Positions 1 to 6,953 of a DNA stretch of 15,597 nucleotides are shown in pieces. The notes under the pieces are model-generated. The model did no database searches. It was not told where the DNA came from and saw only the letters and a list, made by a program, of their open reading frames with translations. The stretch is from Kordiimonadaceae bacterium. GTDB taxonomy: Bacteria; Pseudomonadota; Alphaproteobacteria; Sphingomonadales; Emcibacteraceae. The stretch spans positions 1-15,597 of the forward strand of contig JABIPV010000036.1 in assembly GCA_018699075.1 (NCBI GenBank), read 5' to 3'. A program made the translations under genes and the position numbers. How positions within the stretch are numbered: the stretch's first letter is position 1; every line of letters starts with the position of its first letter.

Positions 1-16
1 AAGTAGTTGAATATAT

Positions 17-832
17 TTAATGGGAAAAGAAAACGGGAATTTCTTGATTGGTATATAATGTTTTGGTCACGCCACCAAAAATTACTTCAAGTAGGCGTTT
101 ATGTCCCCAAGCACCGGCAACTATTAGATCAATATTCCATTCTTTTGAAAGCTTTAATATTCTTGCAGCACGGTCAAAATGTTCGCTTTCATCTACACCT
201 ACGGCTTTAACACCATTTCGGTTTAACATTTCACAAATATCTGCTGTTGGGCTAAAATGTTTTCGTTCTTCTGAAATTGAAAGCACAGTTACTTTCTCGG
301 CTTTTTGTAAAAAGGGCATGGCATCATGAACCGCACGGGCACTTTCGGCACTGGCATCCCATGCAATTAATATATTCGTGCCTATTTTGTCCGTAATTCC
401 CTCTACCGGAACGGCGAGAACGGGTAAAGAACTTTCCATCATGAAGCGGGCCATTGATCCCATAATATCTGAATATGTATCTTCGCCTTGACTAATGATT
501 GTTAAATTGCAGGATCTCGCATTGATTTTAAAGGTTCGCATGAAGTCGCCTTCTTCATCTGTCCAGTTGAAATCTTTATAATTATTTTTCATTATATCGA
601 GGAAATTCTTTTTTTGTTCTGCGGCCTTTTGTTTCTGCATTTCCCAGATGTGCGTATATAAATCATAAGAATAATAAGCATAAGGCGTAAGTTGTTCTAA
701 TGATTTTAAGGTAGGGACTACGTGCAAGGCTTTAATATGAGATTTAAATTTATTACCTATGACAATAGATGAATTAATTCGTGAGTTTACTTCTTCATCA
801 TTACCTATAGGTATTAAAATGGTTTTGTACAT
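17..832 (-). CDS. Universal stress protein, tandem UspA-domain
   Basis: This 271-residue cytoplasmic protein is about twice the length of a single UspA domain and reads as two domains. The first begins with MYKTILIPIGNDEE and ends near LPVLAVPV (about residue 145). The second begins near NILIAWDASAESARAV (about 153), with the Asp typical of the nucleotide-binding strand, and ends with the glycine-rich loop GAWGHKRLLEVIFGG near the C-terminus. Family knowledge: Usp proteins bind ATP or AMP and support survival under stress; their exact partners are usually unknown. The usual loop is Gx2Gx9G(S/T). Here the last position is Gly, with Thr two residues later, so ATP binding is plausible but not certain. 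The ATG at 832 has AAGGA about 10 bases upstream. It is transcribed divergently from the pyruvate carboxylase remnant. The family call is firm; the physiological role is not known. Confidence 0.9.
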   Translation of the reverse strand: MYKTILIPIGNDEEVNSRINSSIVIGNKFKSHIKALHVVPTLKSLEQLTPYAYYSYDLYTHIWEMQKQKAAEQKKNFLDIMKNNYKDFNWTDEEGDFMRTFKINARSCNLTIISQGEDTYSDIMGSMARFMMESSLPVLAVPVEGITDKIGTNILIAWDASAESARAVHDAMPFLQKAEKVTVLSISEERKHFSPTADICEMLNRNGVKAVGVDESEHFDRAARILKLSKEWNIDLIVAGAWGHKRLLEVIFGGVTKTLYTNQEIPVFFSH

Positions 833-1012
833 TTCCTATAAATCCTTAATAACCATATTTTGCGTTAAATAAATATATTTTTAGAATACTCAATTACAGA
901 AATCGGAAATTGACTTGCATCAATAATTTTAAATTTTTGTTAAATAAATTTTATATTGGCAACATCAAAAATTTTATATTTACAGAAAGGTCAAAAAAGT
1001 TATTGTTAGTAT

Positions 1013-1252
1013 ATGGAAAAAATCAATAAAATATTAGTCGCGAACCGTGGGGAAATTGCCATTCGGATCATGAGAGCTGCTACAGAACTTAAAATAAAGA
1101 CTGTGGCAATATATTCACACGAAGACAGGCTGGCACTGCATAGATTTAAAGCCGACGAAAGTTATTTGGTTGGCGAAGGAATAGGTCCTGTTAAAGCCTA
1201 TCTTGCGGGCGACGCGGTAGGAATTGCTGGCGACTGTGGCCCAGGCGATTAG
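1013..1252 (+). pseudogene. pyc: Pyruvate carboxylase, N-terminal remnant (64 native codons)
   Basis: Residues 1-64 (MEKINKILVANRGEIAIRIM through GPVKAYL) are the start of the biotin carboxylase domain of pyruvate carboxylase, the biotin enzyme that makes oxaloacetate from pyruvate and bicarbonate. The KILVANRGEIAIRI motif begins the family's N-terminal fold. A full enzyme is about 1,150 residues. After codon 64 (position 1204) the family resemblance stops and the frame reads 15 foreign codons to a TAG at 1252. Those codons are antisense to the end of the neighbouring ABC permease. The ATP-grasp, carboxyltransferase and biotinyl domains are all missing, so the piece cannot be active. No strong ribosome binding site lies close to the ATG. 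Acetyl-CoA or propionyl-CoA carboxylase subunits share the opening motif, but the TELKIKTVAIYSHEDRLALH stretch favours pyruvate carboxylase. Confidence 0.85.
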
Positions 1253-1666
1253 GAGGGCACTGAGACCCGCTATTAGACATAGAGCGATGATAATGATGTT
1301 ATCGATGCGGTAGACGAAGCTTTCTAGCCAGCGGGACATGGCATAGAAGCTAAGCGGCCATGCGATCAGGTTGGCGATTAAAACTGGCTTTGAGAATTGC
1401 CAAATGAGAAGTTTTATAATGTCGCTTGTACTAGCACCCATTACTTTACGGATACCTATTTCTTTAGTACGTCTGTCTGCAGTGAAACTGGCAAGACCGA
1501 AAAGACCAAGGCAGGCGATGAAGATGGCTAGAGTTGAGAAGGCGGCAAACATAGTTAGTTCGCCTTCTTCCTGTGCATATTGTTGTGCAAGCGTTTCATC
1601 GGCATACTCAAAATTAAATGCATTTGTCGGCATTTCTTCAAGCCATATGGATTTCACTTCTTCCAT
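1115..1666 (-). pseudogene. ABC transporter permease, C-terminal fragment (second FtsX domain)
   Basis: This is the downstream part of the permease whose N-terminal part lies at 1730-3649. Both share one reading frame, and the codons between the TAA at 1730-1732 and the ATG at 1666 read sensibly (for example FYVNIRISGNPTEV), so the native fragment really runs from 1729 to about 1205. It holds the second FtsX membrane domain: a helix at FAAFSTLAIFIACLGLFGLA, the conserved cytoplasmic motif RRTKEIGIRKVMGAS, and two more helices. The native sequence ends at SYRVARK, near 1202-1205. Family members then end within roughly ten residues (NP...LR.E type). Here about 30 codons antisense to the pyc remnant follow instead. 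The fragment has no ribosome binding site of its own that I can see and is probably not translated separately. Confidence 0.8.
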
Positions 1667-1729
1667 AACTTCTGTAGGGTTTCCGGAAATTCGTATATTT
1701 ACATAAAATGGAGTTTCCGATTTTAATTG

Positions 1730-3649
1730 TTAGAATTCCGCCCCCGCAGCCATTTTTAAACTTTGGATATTCAGATCCGCAATGACACCTATTACACTAA
1801 ATTCAGCTTCTACGACTTCATCAGTAGAGCCAACATTCATATAAAGCATTTTACCAATGGCTTCTTCGGGGGAGCCTAATCCAAGACTTCTAACGGCTGA
1901 TTGATTTAATATAATACCGGCGGTATGCCCTTTTCCTTCAAGTATAGCTTCTTTGGTCGCGCGTTCATCATTTCTATCACGGCTGTAATCACGACCAACG
2001 ATTAAGGGAATATCATATGTTTTTAAAAAATCGTAGCCAATCCCCCGAAATGTAAGCATTATGGGGTTATATTCATTGGTCTGTTCTGCGCGAATTGGGT
2101 CTAAGCCTGTACCTTGTGAGCCGGGTATAAAATTCGCGGTCCATGTGGTGTTTGCTACACCATTAATGCTATTAAAGCGTTGCTGAATAATGTTTATTTT
2201 TGCGGCAAGTTGTTCTCGACTGTTGCCGTATATTGAGACAAGGTTGTCACTTTTATATCCCAAATCCATTTGTTTGGTGAATTTCATTTGACTAAAGATG
2301 ACAATTGTTGAAACAAACAGCATGATCGAAATTGTGAATTGAATGATCACTAATGATGTTCTTAAAAGAATTGAAGACTTGTTTTCGCTCGATTGATTAG
2401 AACTTAAAATCTGTGCGGGTCTAAAGTTTGAAAGAATGAAAGCTGGATATGTTCCACCAAGAACACCGACCATTAACGCCAGAATAATAATATAAAGAAA
2501 ATCAATAGAGGTATAATCGATCAATAATTGCTTTGAAATAATATCGTTGTAGTAAGGTAAAGAAAGTTCAATGCTCAATAATGCTAGTAGAAGAGCAATA
2601 ACTGTCATTAAGACGGATTCACCAATGAATTGAATTATAAGGTGCTTTCTTTTGGCGCCCATAACTTTACGTAAGCTGACTTCTTTTGCGCGGCGGCTTG
2701 CGCGGGCGGTGCTTAAATTCATGAAATTTATGCTCGCAATGATTAATATTAAAACGGCAACCGTTATGAATATAATTACTGTAGTCATGCTTCCCATGGG
2801 TGACCATTGTTCCCCAGAACCTGCTGATTTTAAATGTAAATCCTTTATATTCATCATGGAAATAGTTAGGACATCCGTTACTTTTAAGTCAGGACCACCA
2901 AACGGAAGGGAAGGAAAATTACGATTAATATAGGCCGGAAATAACTCAGACATACTTTCAATGTTGGTATTTTCTTTTACTGTGAAAAATGACATCGCCG
3001 CCGTATTAAACCAGCGCTGGGAATAGTTCCATTCTTCAGGGTTCACAAGCGCCAACATATTAAAGCCAAGAACGGAATTATCAGGGATATCTTTAATGAC
3101 AGCAGTGACTTTATAATCTCTTTTAAAATCACCCATATCTATGGTGATAACTTCACCGAGAGAATTAGTTGTCCCAAAATATTTGTTGGATGTGGTTTCA
3201 TCTAAAACAAGACCCGTAATATCATTTAAAGCTGTATTTATATCCCCGGAAAGGATTTGGAAATTAAATATTTCAACTATGTCTCTATCTGCTAATGATA
3301 CTTCATCCTGATAGGTGTTTTCACCAATAGTAATGGCTCTGTCCCTATTTTCAATTCGGGTAAAGTGGTTTAATTCCGGGAAATCTTTAGCCATCGCTTC
3401 AAGTGCGGGTGGAGCGGATAAGGCAAAGTCTTCAGGATCATAACCGGGTGTAGTAAAGCGCATATGTAAGCGGTATATGTTTTCAGAATTATCCCAAAAT
3501 TTGTCGTAAGAAAGCTCATCACGAACAAACAAGGTGATTAACATTATAGCCGCCAGTCCAATAGCTAAACCAAGGATGTTTATGGCGCTAAATAGTTTGT
3601 GTCTTAATATGTTACGCCATGCGGTTGTTAAGTAGTTTGTGAGCAGCAC
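1730..3649 (-). CDS. ABC transporter permease, MacB/FtsX type, truncated by an in-frame stop
   Basis: The 639-residue product is the first part of an approximately 800-residue two-FtsX-domain permease. Helix 1 lies at about residues 20-42, followed by a periplasmic MacB-like core domain (about 45-280). The first FtsX domain has helices near 288-308, 342-362 and 384-405 and the motif RRAKEVSLRKVMGAKRKH at 319-336. A further helix lies at about 430-452 and a second periplasmic domain follows. Family knowledge: such permeases pair with a MacB or LolD-type ATPase and act by mechanotransmission on periplasmic or lipid substrates. No ATPase gene is visible here. The gene starts with GTG, preceded by GGGGAA. 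A TAA at 1730-1732 interrupts it, with clear family sequence continuing in the same frame downstream, so this is a nonsense mutation and not a frameshift. Loss of the second FtsX domain should inactivate the protein. Confidence 0.85.
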   Translation of the reverse strand: MLLTNYLTTAWRNILRHKLFSAINILGLAIGLAAIMLITLFVRDELSYDKFWDNSENIYRLHMRFTTPGYDPEDFALSAPPALEAMAKDFPELNHFTRIENRDRAITIGENTYQDEVSLADRDIVEIFNFQILSGDINTALNDITGLVLDETTSNKYFGTTNSLGEVITIDMGDFKRDYKVTAVIKDIPDNSVLGFNMLALVNPEEWNYSQRWFNTAAMSFFTVKENTNIESMSELFPAYINRNFPSLPFGGPDLKVTDVLTISMMNIKDLHLKSAGSGEQWSPMGSMTTVIIFITVAVLILIIASINFMNLSTARASRRAKEVSLRKVMGAKRKHLIIQFIGESVLMTVIALLLALLSIELSLPYYNDIISKQLLIDYTSIDFLYIIILALMVGVLGGTYPAFILSNFRPAQILSSNQSSENKSSILLRTSLVIIQFTISIMLFVSTIVIFSQMKFTKQMDLGYKSDNLVSIYGNSREQLAAKINIIQQRFNSINGVANTTWTANFIPGSQGTGLDPIRAEQTNEYNPIMLTFRGIGYDFLKTYDIPLIVGRDYSRDRNDERATKEAILEGKGHTAGIILNQSAVRSLGLGSPEEAIGKMLYMNVGSTDEVVEAEFSVIGVIADLNIQSLKMAAGAEF

Positions 3650-3760
3650 TTTAAATTCCCCATTTAATTTGCTTCAATTGTGGCGATGGTTTGAAGCCTG
3701 CGCCTTGGCTATATTTTGGATTTATTATAAATTTTTATTAAATTAATAAACAGATTCAAT

Positions 3761-3793
3761 GTGGCGGAAATGGGGCGGAAATGTGGCGGGGGT
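3761..3793. repeat. Three tandem 11-bp G-rich repeats
   Basis: Three consecutive 11-mers, GTGGCGGAAAT, GGGGCGGAAAT and GTGGCGGGGGT, lie in the 168-bp gap between the beta-CASP gene and the start of the ABC permease, both transcribed leftward. They stand out against AT-rich surroundings. They sit about 110 bp upstream of the permease GTG, where binding sites for a regulator could lie. They could equally be a chance replication-slippage repeat. Confidence 0.55.
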
Positions 3794-3817
3794 CACAATT
3801 GGATTAAAAGTATCTGT

Positions 3818-5173
3818 TTAAAGCAGTTTTTTATCCAGATATTTTGGGATAGTGACATACCAGCCTAACTCTTGTTGTATTTTTTCTTTCAGTGAAAGGG
3901 CGGCTTCCGGATTACCGTGGGTAATGAATGTCTCGCGAGGTGGGTTTTTGAAATTGCGAAGCCATGCGAGAATTTCTTGATAATCAGCATGAGCAGATAT
4001 ATTTTGCAGGCTTTCAACTTTTGCTCGTAATTTATGCATGTTGCCATGGATTTTGATCATTTCTTCACCTTTAACGATCCGTTCGCCGCGGGTGCCGCCA
4101 GCTTGGAAACCAGTGAAAAGAATAGTGTTTTTTGGGTCGCCCATCAAATTTATCAAATGATGCAATATGCGCCCACCTGTTGCCATGCCGCTTGCTGATA
4201 TAATAACCTTAGGCATGGGTGAATTATTAAGGGCTTTGCTGTCCTCTACCGTGCGGGTATAGGCGGCTGTATTACAGACTTCACCGCATAGTCCATCGGG
4301 TAAAATATGTTCGTTATTATGACGACACAGAAGGTTTGTGGCATTTGTCGCCATCGGGCTATCCATATATACGGGAATGTCGGGGATGGCATTTTGTTGT
4401 TTAAGTTTATGAATATAGTAAAGCAATGATTGGGCCCGGCCGACGGCAAAAGTGGGAATCAGAATTGTACCGCCTTTTGCGGCTGTGCTTTTAATCACCT
4501 TGCCAATTTGTTGGCAGGGGTCCCCTTTATCATGTCGTCGGTCACCATAAGTGCTTTCAATCAGTAAATAATCTGTATGTTGTAATCTCGCAGGTGGTTT
4601 CATAATCGGATCATTCGGACGACCAAGATCACCAGAGAAGGTGATGGTTTTATTGTGAGCGATGAGGGATACAAAGGCGGAACCAAGGATATGCCCAGAA
4701 CGGCTGAGGGTAAAATGAAAATCTTCCTCAAAATAGTGGGGCTTGCCAAAATCAATAACTTTAAAATGTTCAAGTGATGTAAGGGCATTTTCGCGAGTGT
4801 AAAGCGCAAGTGCAGGTTTATGACGGGTATATCCATAACGATTGGCGCGGCGTGCGTCTTCTTCGTGTAAATACCCGCTATCGGGTAGAAGTATTTTACA
4901 AAGGTCATATGTGGCCGAGGAACAATAAACCTTCCCTTTAAAACCGTTTTTAATCAGCAAGGGAATATAACCGCTATGGTCGATATGTGCATGGGTGAGG
5001 ATAACTGCATCAATCAATGCGGGATCAATGGGAAACTCAGCTCGGTTTCTGAGGCGGAGTTCTTTAAAACCTTGAAATAAACCACAATCGATTAGGACTT
5101 TCTTGTCCTTATATTCAACAAGATATTTTGACCCTGTAACGGTTCCTGTGGCCCCTAAAAACGATATCTGCAT
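3818..5173 (-). CDS. Metallo-beta-lactamase/beta-CASP RNase-like protein (CPSF-73/YSH1 type)
   Basis: This 451-residue cytoplasmic protein contains the full set of metallo-beta-lactamase and beta-CASP motifs: HAHIDH at 61-66, SGHILGS at 159-165, the metal-bridging Asp in SGDLG at 180-184, ESTYGDR (motif A) at 206-212, SGMATGGRILHH at 328-339, SAHAD (motif C) at 393-397, and a terminal THG at 418-420. Family knowledge: two zinc ions bound by these residues support endo- or exonucleolytic RNA cleavage. The bacterial clade often annotated 'MBL fold RNA metallo-hydrolase/exonuclease' is close to archaeal and eukaryotic CPSF subunits. I chose the ATG at 5173 over the in-frame one at 5209 because AAGGA lies 5 bases before it and MQISFLGATGTVTG is the usual family opening. 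It lies downstream of tRNA-Cys on the same strand, so co-transcription is possible. All catalytic residues are present. Confidence 0.92.
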   Translation of the reverse strand: MQISFLGATGTVTGSKYLVEYKDKKVLIDCGLFQGFKELRLRNRAEFPIDPALIDAVILTHAHIDHSGYIPLLIKNGFKGKVYCSSATYDLCKILLPDSGYLHEEDARRANRYGYTRHKPALALYTRENALTSLEHFKVIDFGKPHYFEEDFHFTLSRSGHILGSAFVSLIAHNKTITFSGDLGRPNDPIMKPPARLQHTDYLLIESTYGDRRHDKGDPCQQIGKVIKSTAAKGGTILIPTFAVGRAQSLLYYIHKLKQQNAIPDIPVYMDSPMATNATNLLCRHNNEHILPDGLCGEVCNTAAYTRTVEDSKALNNSPMPKVIISASGMATGGRILHHLINLMGDPKNTILFTGFQAGGTRGERIVKGEEMIKIHGNMHKLRAKVESLQNISAHADYQEILAWLRNFKNPPRETFITHGNPEAALSLKEKIQQELGWYVTIPKYLDKKLL

Positions 5174-5218
5174 TTTATTCCTTACAGTATAACTGTAATG
5201 ATAATGCAATTAAGCGTC

Positions 5219-5244
5219 AAAAAATTAATTGATACTGATCAAGG
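5219..5244 (-). terminator. Possible weak terminator after tRNA-Cys
   Basis: On the minus strand, TTGAT-CAGT-ATCAA (5242-5229) is followed after a short gap by a run of six T (5224-5219). The 5-bp AT-rich stem is weak, so this is only a candidate for ending the tRNA transcript ahead of the beta-CASP gene. Confidence 0.3.
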
Positions 5245-5265
5245 ATTGATATTTTATGAGAAAAT

Positions 5266-5339
5266 TGGAGGTGCGGACCGGATTTGAACCGGTGTACACG
5301 GATTTGCAATCCGCTGCGTAGCCTCTCCGCCACCGCACC
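5266..5339 (-). tRNA. tRNA-Cys (anticodon GCA), CCA encoded
   Basis: The minus strand folds into a complete cloverleaf. The acceptor stem is GGTGCGG/CCGCACC, and the D stem GCG/CGC closes a loop with GAGAGG. The anticodon arm GCGGA-TTGCAAA-TCCGT carries GCA, which reads UGC and UGU codons. The T arm is ACCGG-TTCAAAT-CCGGT. The discriminator base is U73, the strong identity element for cysteinyl-tRNA synthetase, which supports the assignment. The 3' CCA is encoded in the DNA at 5268-5266. The first base of the tRNA is at 5339. Confidence 0.97.
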
Positions 5340-5362
5340 ACCCTAAAGGATGTGAGTGTTTC

Positions 5363-5418
5363 GCATAATCCACTTGGATATTCAAGAGCTAAATTGAATA
5401 TTTGGGAATGGATTATGC
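5363..5418. repeat. Long imperfect inverted repeat upstream of tRNA-Cys
   Basis: GCATAATCCA (5363-5372) pairs with TGGATTATGC (5409-5418), and ATATTCAA pairs with TTGAATAT inside it. A short unpaired internal region lies between the two stems and an 8-base loop at the tip. On the plus strand it is followed by TTTTTAATTT, so it has terminator-like form, yet no plus-strand gene lies upstream to need one. On the minus strand it would sit 24 bases before the tRNA 5' end. Confidence 0.6.
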
Positions 5419-5519
5419 TTTTTAATTTACCTCAATCGCCGGCACTTGCGTTTGGCTTTCGCGCAAACGTGCGCGAGGCCCACTTGGGCCTAGTATTTAA
5501 TCCAATTGGATATTCAAGG
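5366..5519. repeat. 22-bp near-identical direct repeats framing about 110 bp
   Basis: The 22-mer at 5366-5387 (TAATCCACTTGGATATTC...) recurs at 5498-5519 (TAATCCAATTGGATATTC...) with 20 of 22 bases identical, 132 bp apart. A degraded inverted copy is part of the hairpin at 5394-5416. The second copy contains the perfect palindrome TCCAATTGGA. Placement beside a tRNA gene and before a GTG-start gene suggests either a small non-coding repeat element or a shared protein-binding site. Confidence 0.6.
5461..5491. repeat. Two adjacent GC-rich hairpins
   Basis: GCGCA-AACG-TGCGC (5461-5474) and AGGCCCA-CT-TGGGCCT (5476-5491) are perfect inverted repeats only one base apart. They form a GC-rich island inside AT-rich intergenic DNA, about 100 bp upstream of the lipoprotein gene at 5588. 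They could fold in the 5' leader of that transcript. Neither is followed by a T run, so I do not call a terminator. Confidence 0.55.
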
Positions 5520-5587
5520 AGTTTCTTGTAAAAGGTTGCAAAAAAGAATAGATTTGTTTTTTAGAATTATTGTAGGAATTTTATAGA

Positions 5588-6085
5588 GTGAGATTACGTT
5601 TATTATCAGTTTTTTTTATGGCCACCATGCTAACGGGTTGTGGCACTGAATATTATAAAGCTTCCTATTTGGCGGCGCCTGCTCCGATTATGCCTGCAAA
5701 TGCGGTTCCTGCAGAGCGTGATGGTGATCCTAGGCTTATTTTTCCGCAAAATATGGATGAAGTTCTTTATTATTATAGTTATCAAAACTATGCCGTATTA
5801 GGGGAGAGCCTTTTTAACGGTCCGGTAGAAGATACTGAAAAAGCACGTAAATATGCTAAAGAGATTGGCGCAACACATGTGATAATGAATGCAGAATATC
5901 TTTATGTGGGATCAAAGAAGGCCCATTTTTATAGGGATAATTTTTATTTAAGACCGACATACAGAGCGGACAATGGTTATATAGAACGTGGATTTGAAAA
6001 AATTGCCGATCCGATAGCCATCCCCTATAAAAAAGAGTTTCCAATATATAAGCAACGTGCCGTATATTTGATGAAACTTCAATAA
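5588..6085 (+). CDS. Lipoprotein of unknown function, paralogue of the next gene
   Basis: The 165-residue product has a lipoprotein signal peptide: MRLRLL, a hydrophobic stretch, then the lipobox LTGC with the lipidated Cys at residue 18. The mature protein is predicted to be anchored to the inner or outer membrane on the periplasmic side. I do not recognise the family. The body matches the next gene at several blocks: GESLFNG (72-78), AKEIGATHVIMNAEY (90-104) and a C-terminal QRAVYLMK (156-163), interpreted as one shared domain. It lacks the PDZ-like extension of its neighbour. The start is GTG, with AGGA about 10 bases upstream; no ATG gives a complete signal peptide. It lies 79 bp before its paralogue on the same strand, so the two probably arose by duplication and may be co-transcribed. 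Confidence 0.8.
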   Translation: MRLRLLSVFFMATMLTGCGTEYYKASYLAAPAPIMPANAVPAERDGDPRLIFPQNMDEVLYYYSYQNYAVLGESLFNGPVEDTEKARKYAKEIGATHVIMNAEYLYVGSKKAHFYRDNFYLRPTYRADNGYIERGFEKIADPIAIPYKKEFPIYKQRAVYLMKLQ

Positions 6086-6164
6086 TATCTACAACATTAA
6101 GCAACTATTCAGGCTCTATTAAGAATTTAATGTCTATTATATTTCTGATAGAAAGAGGTTTGTT

Positions 6165-6953
6165 ATGAGAATTTTTATTAGTGTTTGTCTATTGTTTTTG
6201 CTTGCTGGCTGCGGTGCGGGGGGCTTTGGCAGTTCCTATAAAGCTTATATGGATCCGCTCATGTCGCCGGATGTTATCGCGCTGGGTGAAGAAGAAGAGC
6301 CTAATTTATTACGTTCAAATGACCTTGACCACGATGTGACCTTATACCGTGAACATAATTATGTTGTGGTGGGCGAAAGTGCCTTTAACGGGATACAGGA
6401 AAATCAAAAAAATGCCCTTAAACAAGCAAAGAATGTTGGCGCGACACATGTGATTGTCACGTCTGAATATACGGATACACAGTCACATCTTGCTTATGAT
6501 TATCAGGATTATTACCGTACGATTTATGTCAACAAAGTGCGTTCAGTAAACGGTAAAAACGTGCGCGTCAATGAAGCGGTGACCATACGCGATACAGTTG
6601 CGGTGCCGTATACACGATTTTATGATAATTATGATCAGGCGGCGGTTTATCTGGTTAAATCAGCTCGCATTCGTAAACTTGGGCTATTGATGCGTGATTT
6701 ATCGCCTGCGGAACGTAATGGGCTACGGCGCAATACGGGGGCTTATATTGATTTAGTACTTAGTAATTCGCCATCGTTTTTTGCCAATATTTTACCCCAA
6801 GATGTACTGATTAATGTCAATGGTACAGAAGTTTTGAATAGATTACATGCTGAAGAGCTAATTTCTGGTTTAGAATTTGTCAAAGAAACCATTGTTCTCA
6901 GTGTTTTATCGCAAGGTGTTAAGAAAGATATTACCTTAGAATTTCAAGAATAA
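6165..6953 (+). CDS. Lipoprotein with C-terminal PDZ-like domain
   Basis: The 262-residue protein begins with a lipoprotein signal (MRIFISVCLLFLLAGC, Cys at 16). Residues about 55-165 repeat the domain of the preceding gene (GESAFNG at 70-76, AKNVGATHVIVTSEY at 88-102, QAAVYLVK at 158-165). Residues about 170-262 resemble a PDZ domain: LGLLMRDLSP, then LVLSNSPSFFANILPQDVLI, the typical 'substrate placed away, not useful unless bound' loop and strand, then NVNGTEV and a final strand. Family knowledge: PDZ domains bind C-terminal or unfolded peptides and often occur in periplasmic proteases and their adaptors. No protease domain is present here, so a scaffold or sensor role is only an inference. 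AGAGG lies 6 bases before the ATG. Its TAA directly abuts the stop codon of the convergent amidohydrolase gene. Confidence 0.82.
   Translation: MRIFISVCLLFLLAGCGAGGFGSSYKAYMDPLMSPDVIALGEEEEPNLLRSNDLDHDVTLYREHNYVVVGESAFNGIQENQKNALKQAKNVGATHVIVTSEYTDTQSHLAYDYQDYYRTIYVNKVRSVNGKNVRVNEAVTIRDTVAVPYTRFYDNYDQAAVYLVKSARIRKLGLLMRDLSPAERNGLRRNTGAYIDLVLSNSPSFFANILPQDVLINVNGTEVLNRLHAEELISGLEFVKETIVLSVLSQGVKKDITLEFQE

Noticed and set aside
1371..1706. Plus-strand 111-codon frame
   Set aside because: It is antisense to the second FtsX domain of the ABC permease, whose motifs are unmistakable.
5174..5209. Upstream ATG at 5209 for the beta-CASP protein
   Set aside because: The extra 12 residues are not family-like, and AAGGA sits 5 bases before the ATG at 5173.
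5363..5418. Intrinsic terminator on the plus strand
   Set aside because: It has a hairpin and T-rich tail, but no plus-strand gene lies upstream, so it is listed as a repeat instead.
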